A stretch of DNA of 64,000 nt, from the NCBI RefSeq assembly GCF_002904295.1, contig NZ_PPHG01000075.1:186001-250000 (forward strand), given 5' to 3'. Positions 33,721 to 42,241 of the stretch are shown one piece after another. The position numbers and the translations under genes are program-made. Numbering within the stretch: the stretch's first letter is position 1; each line of letters begins with the position of its first letter. The DNA is from Amycolatopsis sp. CA-128772. GTDB lineage: Bacteria; Actinomycetota; Actinomycetes; Mycobacteriales; Pseudonocardiaceae. The notes below the pieces were generated by a model that ran no database searches, was not told where the DNA came from, and saw nothing but the letters and a program-made list of their open reading frames with translations.

Positions 33721-34188
33721 TCAGCCGGCCTTGCGGACGGTGGTCGTGTCCGGGCCGGCGGGGGTGCCGGCCGAGCCGAGCGGGGTCAGCGGCGGCAGCG
33801 GGACGCCGTGCTCGTCGACGAGGACCGAATGCGGCTCGCCGGGGGCGAAGGCGTGGCGTTCGCCCCACTGGCGCAGGGCGACGACGACGGTGAACAGGTC
33901 GCGCCCGGCCGGGGTGAGCGAGTAGACGGGCCGCCGGCCCGAGGGGGCGGCTTGGCGGTCGAGGATGCCGCGGTCGACCAGGCGGCGGAGCCGGTCGGTG
34001 AGGATGTTGCGGGCGATTCCGGTGCGTTGCTGGAAGTCGGTGAACGCCCGGGCGCCGTCCATCGCGTCGCGGACGATCAGCAGGCTCCACCGGTCGCCGA
34101 CGAGGTCGAGCGTGCGCGCCACCGGGCAGGCCGGGTCGGTCCAGGTCTCGGGCACCACGCCTCCGAAAGAGTTGCTGTTTGAAACCAT
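33721..34188 (-). CDS. HxlR-family winged-helix regulator
   Basis: 155 residues from ATG 34188. CPVARTLDLVGDRWSLLIVR with the adjacent DAMDGARAFTDFQQRTGIAR is the HxlR/DUF24 winged helix, with an N-terminal Cys. Divergent from the MFS transporter gene, 48 bases between starts, so it likely represses the transporter in response to a drug or oxidant. Confidence 0.88.
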   Translation of the reverse strand: MVSNSNSFGGVVPETWTDPACPVARTLDLVGDRWSLLIVRDAMDGARAFTDFQQRTGIARNILTDRLRRLVDRGILDRQAAPSGRRPVYSLTPAGRDLFTVVVALRQWGERHAFAPGEPHSVLVDEHGVPLPPLTPLGSAGTPAGPDTTTVRKAG

Positions 34189-34236
34189 TCTGCCGTACGG
34201 TCGAATCAGTTGCAATCTGCTACTGATGGGGGCGGA

Positions 34237-35466
34237 GTGAACCGGACTGTGCTGCCGGCCGCGGTGTGCGCGGTGGCCGTGGCGAGCATCTACGCCGCCC
34301 AGCCCGTGCTGGCTTCGATCGGCGCCGAGCTGGGCGTGCCGGCGACGCGGCTGGGGTGGATCGTCGCGGCGGGCCAGCTCGGCTACCTGGCGGGCCTGGC
34401 GCTGCTCGTCCCGTGGGGCGACCTGGTGGACCGCCGCCGGCTCATCGCGGGTCACCTGCTGCTGACGGCGGCCGGCGCGGGGCTGGCCGCCTCCGCGTCA
34501 CGGACGTGGGTCCTGCTGGCCGGGCTGGCCGTCGCCGGGCTGTTCGCGGTCGTCGTGCAGACGACGGTCGCCTACGCCGCGGCCCTCGCCGCGCCCGGGG
34601 ACCGGGGCCGCACGCTCGGCGCGGTGACCTCCGGCGTCGTCGTCGGCATCCTCGGGGCCCGCGTCGCGGCCGGCGCCCTGGCCACGGCCTGGGGCTGGCG
34701 CAGCGTGTACGCCGTGCTCGCCGCGCTGCTGGTGATCCTGGCGGCCCTGGTGCTGAAGCTGCTTCCGCCGGACCCGCGCGCCGGGCGTTCCTCGTACCGG
34801 GACGCGCTGACGTCGCTGGCCGGGCTGTTCCGCGAGCGGCTGTTCGTCTCGCGGGGGCTGATCGCGTTCTTCCTGTTCGCCTCGTTCGGCACGCTGTGGA
34901 GCGGCCTGGCGTTGCCGCTCGCCGCCGCGCCCTGGCGGCTGGGCCCGGCCGAGACCGGCCTGTTCGGGCTCGCCGGGCTGGTCGGCGCGCTCGGCGCCAC
35001 CCGCGCGGGCCGCTGGGCCGACGCCGGGTTCACCCGGGCCGTCACCGGCGGCGGTCTCGCCCTGCTCGCCGTGTCGTGGGCGGCGATCGGGCAGGCGTCG
35101 TGGTCGCTGTGGCTCGTGGCGGCCGGGGTGGTCGCGCTCGACTTCGCCGTGCAGGCCGTGCACGTGAGCAACCAGCACCTGCTGGCCACGGCGCACCCGG
35201 ACCGCACCAGCAGCGCCATCGGCGGCTACATGCTCTTCTACTCGCTCGGCTCCGCCGTGGGCGCCACCGCGACGACGGCCGTCTACGCGGCTGCCGGCTG
35301 GACGGGCTCCAGCGTGCTCGGCGCGGGATTCGCCCTCGGCGCGCTGGCGGTGAGCCTCAGAGGTCGAGGGCGGCACGCAGGGCGATGTCGATCCGTTCCT
35401 GAACGTCCTGGTCGATCTCGGCGATCCGCTCGTCGAACCACGGGCGGTACAGGCGGGTCAGGTTGA
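34237..35466 (+). CDS. MFS transporter, 3' end running into the toxin-antitoxin genes
   Basis: 409 residues from GTG 34237, with GGGGGCGGA upstream. Twelve hydrophobic helices, with WIVAAGQLGYLAGLALLVPW and GDLVDRRRLIAG (motif A) near the start; a drug/metabolite efflux type. Residues after about 375 (RGRGRHAGRCRSVPERPGRS) are hydrophilic, Arg-rich and antisense to the MazF-like gene, unlike the short tail of related transporters. The original stop was probably near 35360 and may have been lost when the neighbouring genes arrived. Confidence 0.82.
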   Translation: MNRTVLPAAVCAVAVASIYAAQPVLASIGAELGVPATRLGWIVAAGQLGYLAGLALLVPWGDLVDRRRLIAGHLLLTAAGAGLAASASRTWVLLAGLAVAGLFAVVVQTTVAYAAALAAPGDRGRTLGAVTSGVVVGILGARVAAGALATAWGWRSVYAVLAALLVILAALVLKLLPPDPRAGRSSYRDALTSLAGLFRERLFVSRGLIAFFLFASFGTLWSGLALPLAAAPWRLGPAETGLFGLAGLVGALGATRAGRWADAGFTRAVTGGGLALLAVSWAAIGQASWSLWLVAAGVVALDFAVQAVHVSNQHLLATAHPDRTSSAIGGYMLFYSLGSAVGATATTAVYAAAGWTGSSVLGAGFALGALAVSLRGRGRHAGRCRSVPERPGRSRRSARRTTGGTGGSG

Positions 35467-35656
35467 GCGTCGACACCCAGTAGCGGGCGTCGATCGCCAC
35501 GCCGAGGATGTCCATCGGGTCGCGGTCGAGCAGTTCGGTGCCGAGCAGCCAGGGCCGCTCGGACTCGTTCACCCCGTCCGAGGACAGCAGCACCACGGTG
35601 CGCTGCCGGGCCGGTTCGGTCGGGGGGTGGTACGTCCAGACTTCACCCCTGCGCAC
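35357..35656 (-). CDS. MazF/PemK-like toxin
   Basis: 99 residues from ATG 35656. MRRGEVWTYHPPTEPARQRT plus VVLLSSDGVNES resembles the MazF beta-barrel start (RGEVW ... RxVVVLS). Further ELLDRDPMDILGVAIDARYW and LNLTRLYRPWFDERI fit the SH3-like barrel and C-terminal helices. MazF toxins cut RNA at short motifs. Overlaps the antitoxin gene by 14 bases, the classic TA arrangement. Lies antisense to the last 110 bases of the MFS frame. Confidence 0.75.
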   Translation of the reverse strand: MRRGEVWTYHPPTEPARQRTVVLLSSDGVNESERPWLLGTELLDRDPMDILGVAIDARYWVSTLNLTRLYRPWFDERIAEIDQDVQERIDIALRAALDL

Positions 35657-35867
35657 GCAGATCCTTTTCCGCCGCGCTGCGCTCGGCCTCGTCCGATTCC
35701 GCGACGACCGGTTCCGGCTTCTGCGCGGTGTATCCGGTGCGGACCGCCTCGCGCCTGGCCGCCTTCGACAGCCAGGACGAGACCGAGATTCCGTGGGCTT
35801 TCGCGGCGCGTTCGGCGAATTCCAGAGCCCCGCTGTCCAGCGAAAGAGTCACCTTACGTGTTGCCAT
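35643..35867 (-). CDS. Antitoxin partner of the MazF-like toxin
   Basis: 74 residues from ATG 35867 with AAAAGG upstream. MATRKVTLSLDSGALEFAER looks like a ribbon-helix-helix DNA-binding start. The acidic, disordered tail (PVVAESDEAERSAAEKDL) would wrap the toxin. Precedes and overlaps the toxin gene, so coupled expression and autoregulation are expected. Confidence 0.75.
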   Translation of the reverse strand: MATRKVTLSLDSGALEFAERAAKAHGISVSSWLSKAARREAVRTGYTAQKPEPVVAESDEAERSAAEKDLRAQG

Positions 35868-35912
35868 ACCTTTTACCGTACCAGTGCCCCGGTCACCGGA
35901 CGTGCCCGCCGG

Positions 35913-36368
35913 TCAGAACGTCGGCGAACGTCCCTCGAACGGCGTAGAGAGCACCACCGTCGTGCGGGTCGACACCTTCGCGGCCTCCCGGATCCGGCGC
36001 AGCAGGTCCTCCAGGGCCAACGGCGACTGGACGCGCACCAGCAGGATGTAGGACTCGTCGCCGGCCACCGAGTAGCAGGATTCGATCTCCTTGATGTGCT
36101 GGATCCGCTGCGGGTAGTCGTCCGGGGCACCCGGATCGTTCGGCGTGAGCGAGATCAGCGCCGTCAGCGGCAGGCCGATCTGCTCGCCGTCGAGCCGCGC
36201 GGTGTAGCCGAGGATGACCCCGCGCTGCTCGAGGCGGCGCACCCGCTGGTGCACCGCCGACACCGACAGCCCGACCCGCTCGGCGAGGTCGGTGAAGCTG
36301 CGCCGGCCGTCGGACGCGAGCTCCTGGACGATCGACTGGTCCAGCGGCTCCAGGCCGCCGGTCGTCAT
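35913..36368 (-). CDS. Lrp/AsnC-family regulator
   Basis: 151 residues from ATG 36368, overlapping the stop of the Xaa-Pro peptidase gene by 4 bases. Helix-turn-helix LDQSIVQELASDGRRSFTDL, AERVGLSVSAVHQRVRRLE, then the RAM ligand domain (LTALISLTPNDP, ESCYSVAGDESYILLVRV). Probably senses amino acids released by the peptidase. Confidence 0.9.
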   Translation of the reverse strand: MTTGGLEPLDQSIVQELASDGRRSFTDLAERVGLSVSAVHQRVRRLEQRGVILGYTARLDGEQIGLPLTALISLTPNDPGAPDDYPQRIQHIKEIESCYSVAGDESYILLVRVQSPLALEDLLRRIREAAKVSTRTTVVLSTPFEGRSPTF

Positions 36369-37507
36369 GCGTCCAGCACGACGAGCTCGTGCGGCTGGTT
36401 GTTGACGGACTCGACGCCGTCCGCGGTCACGATCACGATGTCCTCGATCCGGGCGCCCCACCGGCCCGGCTGGTAGATGCCCGGCTCGACGCTGAAGGCC
36501 ATGCCCGGCTCCAGCGGCAGCGCGTTCCCGGCGATGATGTACGGCTCCTCGTGCACGTCCAGCCCGATGCCGTGCCCGGTGCGGTGGATGAAGTACTCCC
36601 CGAACCCGGCCTCGGCGATGACGTCCCGCGCGGCGGCGTCGACGGCCTCGGCGGTGACACCCGGCTTGACCGCGGCGACGGCGGCGGCCTGGGCGCGCTG
36701 AAGCACCGCGTAGGTCTCGGCGACGTCGGCGTCCCGCGGTGTCCCGACGGCGTAGGTGCGGGTGGAGTCGGAGTTGTAGCCGGCCGGCAGCGGCCCGCCG
36801 ATGTCGACGACCACGACGTCACCCTGCTCGATGACGCGGTCGGAGACGTCGTGGTGCGGGCTGGCCCCGTTCGGGCCGGAACCGACGATCACGAAGTCGG
36901 CCTGCACGTGGCCCTCTTCGACGATGGCCGCGGCGATGTCAGCCCCGACCTCGGCCTCGGTGCGGCCGGGCCGCAGCCACTCGTGGACCCGGGCGTGCAC
37001 GCGATCGATCGCGGCCCCGGCGTCCCGCAGCGACGCGATCTCGGCGGCGTCCTTGCGCATCCGCAGCTCCCGCACCACGGGACCGGCGAGCGTCTGCTCG
37101 GCCTCCCCGAGCGCGGCCCGCAGCGCCAGCACGTGCAGCGCGGGAGTGAAGTCGCTGACGGCGACCCGCCCGGGCTTGCCGAGCCGGTCGGCGACCAGCT
37201 TGTAGGGGTCGTCGCCGTCGACCCAGGTCAGCAGTTCGACGCCGAGCTCATCGGTCGGGACGTCGGCGTATCCGGGCGCCTCCAGCTTCGGCACGACCAG
37301 CGCGGGCGTGCCCTCGGCGGGCACGACGAGGGTGGTCAGCCGCTCGAACGACCCCCCGGCCTGCCCGAGCAGGTACCGCAGATCGGAGCCGGGCGCGATC
37401 AGCAGGGCATCGGTGCCCGCCGCCGCCGCGGCAGCCCGCGCCCGGTCCAGCCGGGCACGAAGGGAGGCGGCATCGGGAGCGGGGGTGTGAAGGGATCGGC
37501 GCGACAT
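36365..37507 (-). CDS. pepE: M24 Xaa-Pro peptidase (PepE-like)
   Basis: 380 residues from ATG 37507. The N-terminal creatinase-like domain ends about 165. The pita-bread domain has all five metal ligands: Asp in VVVDIGGPL, Asp in YNSDSTRTY, His in IHRTGHGIGLDVHEEP, Glu in MAFSVEPGIY and Glu in ARIEDIVIV. Cleaves Xaa-Pro dipeptides in the cytoplasm. In Mycobacterium tuberculosis the equivalent pepE lies beside the 5'-3' exonuclease gene, as here. Coupled to the Lrp gene. Confidence 0.9.
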   Translation of the reverse strand: MSRRSLHTPAPDAASLRARLDRARAAAAAAGTDALLIAPGSDLRYLLGQAGGSFERLTTLVVPAEGTPALVVPKLEAPGYADVPTDELGVELLTWVDGDDPYKLVADRLGKPGRVAVSDFTPALHVLALRAALGEAEQTLAGPVVRELRMRKDAAEIASLRDAGAAIDRVHARVHEWLRPGRTEAEVGADIAAAIVEEGHVQADFVIVGSGPNGASPHHDVSDRVIEQGDVVVVDIGGPLPAGYNSDSTRTYAVGTPRDADVAETYAVLQRAQAAAVAAVKPGVTAEAVDAAARDVIAEAGFGEYFIHRTGHGIGLDVHEEPYIIAGNALPLEPGMAFSVEPGIYQPGRWGARIEDIVIVTADGVESVNNQPHELVVLDA

Positions 37508-37636
37508 GAAGCCGAGCCTAGTGGGGCGGCGGCGAGAGCGGCGCCGCCCGGGGCCACGACATGCCGTGCCGGGTGACGCGCCCGCCCGGCCGGAGCAGAA
37601 CGGCGCGGGTCGAGCGGGCAGGACGAGCCCGGCGAG

Positions 37637-37794
37637 GGTCGGTTCGCGTACCCCGAGGGTCGGCCGGCGCACCTGGAGGGTCGGCTCGTGAACCGACCCT
37701 CCAGGTACGCGAACCGACCGCCTGCAGGTACGCGAACCGACCGCCTGGGTACGCGAACCGACTGTCCGGGCACGCGAACCGACGGTCCGGGTAG
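37637..37794. repeat. Mirrored intergenic repeat array 2
   Basis: Fills the middle of the 349-base gap between the divergent peptidase (37507) and exonuclease (37857) genes. Left units GGTCGGTTCGCGTACC.CGAG and GGTCGGC.GGCGCACCTGGAG face about five reverse-complement units, such as CCAGGTACGCGAACCGACC. The inversion centre is at about 37676-37710. Same unit as the array at 33585-33720. Apart from promoters, nothing else is seen in the gap. Confidence 0.85.
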
Positions 37795-37856
37795 CGACGA
37801 GCTTCCCCGGGTGCGTCGTGCCACCTCCCCCGGCGCGGGCGTGGCAGGCTGTGCGG

Positions 37857-38801
37857 GTGACCGGATCCCTTGCCCTGCTCGACTCCGCGAGCCTGTACTT
37901 CCGCTCCTTCTTCGCCCTGCCCGACTCCATGCGCGCCGCGGACGGGACGCAGGTGAACGCCGTGCGCGGGTTCGCCGACACCATCGCGCGGATCCTCACC
38001 GACCGGCGCCCCGCGCGGCTCGTGTGCTGCCTCGACGCCGACTGGCGGCCGAAGTTCCGCACCGATCTGCTGCCCAGCTACAAGGCCCACCGCGTCGCCG
38101 AGGAAACCGGCAGCGGCCCCGATGTCGAAGTGGTGCCCGACACGCTCACCCCGCAGGTGCCGATCATCCTCGACCTGCTCGAAGCGTTCGGGTTCGCCAC
38201 CGCCGAGGCCGCCGGCTACGAGGCCGACGACGTCATCGGGGCCCTCGCCACCCGCGAAAAGACCGATGCCGTCGAGGTCATCACCGGCGACCGGGACCTG
38301 TTCCAGCTGGTGCGCGCCGAGCCGTCGCCCGCGTCGGTCATCTACGTCGGCAAGGGGTGGGCCAAGGCCGAGGTGCTGGGGCCGGCCGAGATCGCCGAGC
38401 GCTACAGCCTGCCCCGCGACACCGCCGGGCCCGCCTACGCCGACATGGCCGCCCTCCGCGGCGACCCCTCCGACGGGCTGCCCGGCGTCGCCGGGATCGG
38501 CGAGAAGACCGCCGCCAAGCTCATCACGCAGTTCGGGTCGCTCGAGGCGCTCCTGAAGGCGGCCGGATCGGGGGACTCCGCCGTCCCGCTCAAGACCCGG
38601 CTGCGGCTCAAGGAAGCCGCGGACTACCTCGCCGTCGCCCCGACCGTCGTCCGGGTGGCGGTCGACGCGCCGGTCGAGCAGTCCCGGCCCGACACCGTGC
38701 CCGCCACCCCCGCCGACCCCGACCGGGTCGCCGAGCTCGCCGAACGGTGGAACCTCGGCAACTCCGTCGAGCGGCTCCTGAAGGCCCTGCCCGGCAGCTA
38801 G
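37857..38801 (+). CDS. 5'-3' exonuclease (DNA polymerase I-type FEN domain)
   Basis: 314 residues from GTG 37857. LALLDSASLYFRSFFALPD, GYEADDVIGALAT (metal-binding acidic motif), VITGDRDLFQLV and the helix-hairpin-helix DGLPGVAGIGEKTAAKLI. A stand-alone FEN-type flap nuclease, likely for Okazaki fragment or repair flaps. Orthologous in position to Rv2090 of M. tuberculosis. Converges on the Eis-like gene, sharing CTAG as both stops. Confidence 0.92.
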   Translation: MTGSLALLDSASLYFRSFFALPDSMRAADGTQVNAVRGFADTIARILTDRRPARLVCCLDADWRPKFRTDLLPSYKAHRVAEETGSGPDVEVVPDTLTPQVPIILDLLEAFGFATAEAAGYEADDVIGALATREKTDAVEVITGDRDLFQLVRAEPSPASVIYVGKGWAKAEVLGPAEIAERYSLPRDTAGPAYADMAALRGDPSDGLPGVAGIGEKTAAKLITQFGSLEALLKAAGSGDSAVPLKTRLRLKEAADYLAVAPTVVRVAVDAPVEQSRPDTVPATPADPDRVAELAERWNLGNSVERLLKALPGS

Positions 38802-40014
38802 AAGTGCGTGCCGCACCACGGCGCCGTCACCGTGGTGAACAGCTCGTCGGCCCGCGCCGGCGCACCCGCGTCGCGGACCTCGAGCCGGCCCGTCTCCGCC
38901 AGCGCCGTCGCGCTCCACTGCCCGAGGTAGAGCATCCCGAGCGTGTCGACGTCCAGGGCCAGCTCCGCCGCCGCGCCGGTGCGCCGGACGCCGTCCGGGC
39001 CGACCTCGTAGTGCCCGGTGTTGGCCGTCAGCAGCCGGTCGGCCACCGCGACCACCACCGGGGCCGCCGCGCGGTAGCTACGGGCGGCCAGCGCCGCCGG
39101 CACGTCGACCGGCCGCAGCCACAGGTCGTCCTCGACGGCGAGGGTGGCGGCGTGCCGGTGGTCGGTCAGCATCGCCGCGACGGGCTCGTCGACCGGGCGG
39201 TGCCGCGCGTGCACCGCCGACACCAGGTCGACCGACAGCAGGAACCGCCACAGCGCGGCCCGGGCGGCCGGGCTCACGCCGTGCAGGTCGTGCACGTCCA
39301 GCACCGCCCCGTGGTCCGGGGACTCGAACGACCGGCGGCTGATCGTGGCGTAAACGACGAACCCGTCGTCCCCGTCCGGTCCACTGTGGACGGCGACCAG
39401 CCGGCCGCCGTCCGGGGCCACGTACCGGTCGTGCGAGATCGGCCACCACAGCTCCGGCCGCTCGATCATGCCGGGCCGCGCCGGGCCGATCCGCCGGTAC
39501 AACGCGGGAATCTCCCGCACCGCCTCCTCGGGCGTGAGCAGCCGGACGTCGCCGGCGGCCGGCACGCGCTCGTGCAACCGGGCCGCCGGCCGGCTCAGCC
39601 GCAGGGTCTTGCCCAGCGCCGCCGAGCCGTAGCCGAACCGCCCGTAGATCGTCGGCTCGCTGGCGTGCAGCACCGCCAGCGGCACCCCGCGCGCGGCGAA
39701 GTCCGCCAGCTGGGCGGCCATCATCGCGCTGAGCACCCCGCGGCGGGTCCGGTCGGCCCGCACCCCGACCCCCTCGACCGCGCCGGCCCGCACCACCCGC
39801 CCGCCGGGCACCGCGATCCCGGTCTCGAACGAGCTCACGATGCCGATCGGCGTCCCGCCCTGAACGCCCCGAACTTGTGCGCCGCCGGCCACGACTCCCC
39901 CACCCGGGCCCACAGGTCGTCGGGCGCGCGCGGGGAGTGCAGCGCCCGGCGCAGCAGGTCGAACGTGCTGCGCCGCTCGCCGCCGGTGATCGGGCGGACG
40001 TCGAAACCGGTCAT
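38798..40014 (-). pseudogene. Eis-like acetyltransferase 1, single-base frameshift near the 5' end
   Basis: Starts at ATG 40014 (MTGFDVRPITGGERRSTFDL). After about 51 residues (PAAHKFGAF) the frame changes at about 39860, and the rest continues one frame over from GGTPIGIVSSFETG to the end. One added base in TTC-AGGGCGGG restores it. The body has GNAT features (GVGVRADRTRRGVLSAMM, ASEPTIYGRFGYG), a second GNAT-like part, and an SCP2-like C-terminus ending CGTHF. In Eis the terminal carboxylate and the Tyr of the IYGRFGYG stretch act in catalysis. Eis proteins acetylate aminoglycosides and protein lysines. Sequencing error is possible. Confidence 0.8.
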
Positions 40015-40066
40015 CCTCCCGATCCTGCCGCCCGCCGCCGCACCCGGCACCCCGTTTTCCCGCCCC

Positions 40067-41268
40067 TCAGAAATGACTGCCGCACCAAGCCGCCACCCGC
40101 GTCGCGAACAACAGGTCCGCCGCCGCCGGTGCCGCCGGATCGAGCACCTCGAGCCGGCCCGCCGCGGCCAGCGCCGACGGCCGCCACGTCCCCAGGTAGA
40201 CCATCGCCAGCGTCGTCACGTCCAGCCGCAGCCCGGCCGGCCGGTCCGTGCGCCCGGCACCGTCGGGCGTCACCCGGTAGCGCCCGCTGTTGCCCGGCAG
40301 CAGCGGGTCGAACACCTCCAGCACCACCGGCGCGGCCCGCCCGTACTCCCGGGCCCCCAACGCCCCCGGCACGTCGACCAGCCGCAGCCAGTGCTCGTCC
40401 CCGATCCGGTCGACGTTCCCCCGGCGGTGGTCGGCCAGCAACAGCTCGACCGGATCGTCCAGCGGACGCGCCTGGGCGACGACCCGGTCCACCAGATCGA
40501 TCCCGAGCAGGAACCGCCACAACCCGGCGTACGCGGCCGCCGAGCCCGCGAACAGGTCCAGCACCTCCAGGTGCTTCGTCCACGGATGCTCCCGCAGCCC
40601 GTCGACGTGGTAGACGGCGAACCCGTCCGGCCCGCCCGGACCGTGGTGCACGACCGCCTTCACCGGCGACGCGTGCCGACGCCACTGCATCTCGTACAGC
40701 CGCCACAGCACCTCCGGCCGGGTCATCATCCCCGGCCGGTGCGCCACACCGGCGTACACACCGGGACACACCTCGAGCGCCCGGTCCAGATCCAGCAGCT
40801 CGACCTCACCACCCACCGGGGCGTCCGGCCGCAGCCGCGCCCGATGCCGATCGATGCTGTAGGTGCGGCACCGCGTCGCCAGCCCGTAACCGAACCGGCC
40901 GTAGATCGACGCCTCCGACGCCAGCAGGTTCGCGAACACCACCCCGCGCGCCGCGAACTCCTCCAGCTGCACCGTCATCAACGCCCGCAGCACACCCCGG
41001 CGCGTCCGGTCCGCCCGCACCCCGACCGACGTCACCCCCGCCATCGGCGCCCGCGCCCCACCCGGCACCGTCAGCTCGGCGTCGAAGAACCGCGCCGTGC
41101 CGACCAGCTCCGGATCGAACGCACCGAGCGCCCCACCCGGCTGGTAGTACCGCGCCGCGAGCGCCCACTCGGCGTCATCGGGCGGCGGGAAGTGCACGGA
41201 CTCCCGAACAGGTCGCTCGCCGCCCGGTGCTCGCCGGCACCCAGCGTCCGGATCTCGAACTCGCTCAT
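40067..41268 (-). pseudogene. Eis-like acetyltransferase 2, single-base frameshift near the 5' end
   Basis: Starts at ATG 41268 (MSEFEIRTLGAGEHRAASDL F). At about 41204 the frame shifts to SVHFPPPDDAEWALAARYYQ and stays open to the end. One added C in TTC-GGGAGTCC restores F-R-E-S-V-H-F. The body repeats the Eis plan: GVRADRTRRGVLRALMTVQL, EASIYGRFGYG, and a C-terminal SCP2-like domain ending CGSHF. A tandem paralogue of the gene at 38798-40014, 52 bases apart. If truly shifted, only an internally started product could form. Confidence 0.8.
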
Positions 41269-41339
41269 CCCCGGATCATCTCCGGAGACACCGGAGCCCG
41301 GCCACCGGAAAGAACCGGTGACCGGGCCCGGAAACCGCG

Positions 41340-42095
41340 CTACTTCGAAACGGGCGGCGAAACCTCGTAGTTGCCGCCGTCGCCCTTCACCGTGATGGGC
41401 ACCTGCTGCGGCTTGCCGGCGATCGTCGCCGTGCACTCGAACTTCGCCCCGTCCGCCACCTTCTGCTCGGCCGGGCAGGTGACACCGGTGACGCCGTCGA
41501 TCTTGTACGTCTCGGTCAGCAGCTTCTGCACGTCGGTCTGCATCTGGGTGTTGTTGAAGACCTGCGTCTTCAGGAACCCCGGCGCGACGAACCCGGTGAA
41601 CAGGACCACGGCCACCACCGCCACCGCGGCGACGACCCCGATCAGCAGCCCCTTCTTCGACTTCGCCGGCTTCTCGCCCTCCGGCGCACCCGCACCGGGG
41701 TACTGCTGCTGGCCGTAGTCGTACTGCCCCGGCTGCTGCCCGTACTGCGGCTGCGCCTGGGGCCCGCTCGGCGGATACGCCCCGCCCGGCTGCTGCCCGT
41801 ACTGCGGCTGCGCCTGCGGACCGCTCGGCGGATACCCCCCACCGGGCTGCTGCCCGTACTGCGGCGGCTGCTGCCCCCACTGCGGCTGCGGCGGCGGCGC
41901 ATACCCACCCGGCTGCTGCCCGTACTGGGGCTGCTGCGGCTGGCCCCACTGCTGCTGGTTCGGGTCGTAAGAAGGCTGCTGCGGCTGCTGCCCCCACTGC
42001 GGCTGCTCCTGCGGACCGCTCGGCGGGTACGCGCCGCCCGGCTGCTGCCCGTACTGGGGCTGCTGTGGGTCGTTGCCGCCATACGGCGTGCTCAT
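41340..42095 (-). CDS. DUF4333-type membrane protein with Gln/Pro/Gly-rich repeat head
   Basis: 251 residues from ATG 42095. Residues 1-135 are a cytoplasmic low-complexity head of repeats such as QPQYGQQPGG and AYPPSGPQ. One transmembrane helix follows at about 151-172 (GLLIGVVAAVAVVAVVLF). The outside domain has VTGVTCPAEQKVADGAKFEC, characteristic of DUF4333. It sits after helY as Rv2091c does in M. tuberculosis. Function unknown; the repeat head may scaffold wall-growth proteins. Confidence 0.85.
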   Translation of the reverse strand: MSTPYGGNDPQQPQYGQQPGGAYPPSGPQEQPQWGQQPQQPSYDPNQQQWGQPQQPQYGQQPGGYAPPPQPQWGQQPPQYGQQPGGGYPPSGPQAQPQYGQQPGGAYPPSGPQAQPQYGQQPGQYDYGQQQYPGAGAPEGEKPAKSKKGLLIGVVAAVAVVAVVLFTGFVAPGFLKTQVFNNTQMQTDVQKLLTETYKIDGVTGVTCPAEQKVADGAKFECTATIAGKPQQVPITVKGDGGNYEVSPPVSK

Positions 42096-42241
42096 CGTCT
42101 GCCTCCGCCTGCTTCGCTCATGCCCGTCCACCCCGAAACACCGGCAAGCCGCGCACGCACGGTGTCGCAGGCGATCCAACCACAGGTCGGACCCGAGCAC
42201 ACGCGTCCACGCTCACCCACCGAGCAGGGCTAACACCGAGT

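Noticed and set aside
33585..37794. CRISPR arrays at the two repeat sites
   Set aside because: Units are imperfect, directly adjacent without unique spacers, and change orientation within the array. No cas genes in the window.
41700..42080. Tandem DNA repeat as a CRISPR or regulatory array
   Set aside because: It is the coding repeat of the QPQYGQQPGG head of the DUF4333 protein; all units are in frame.
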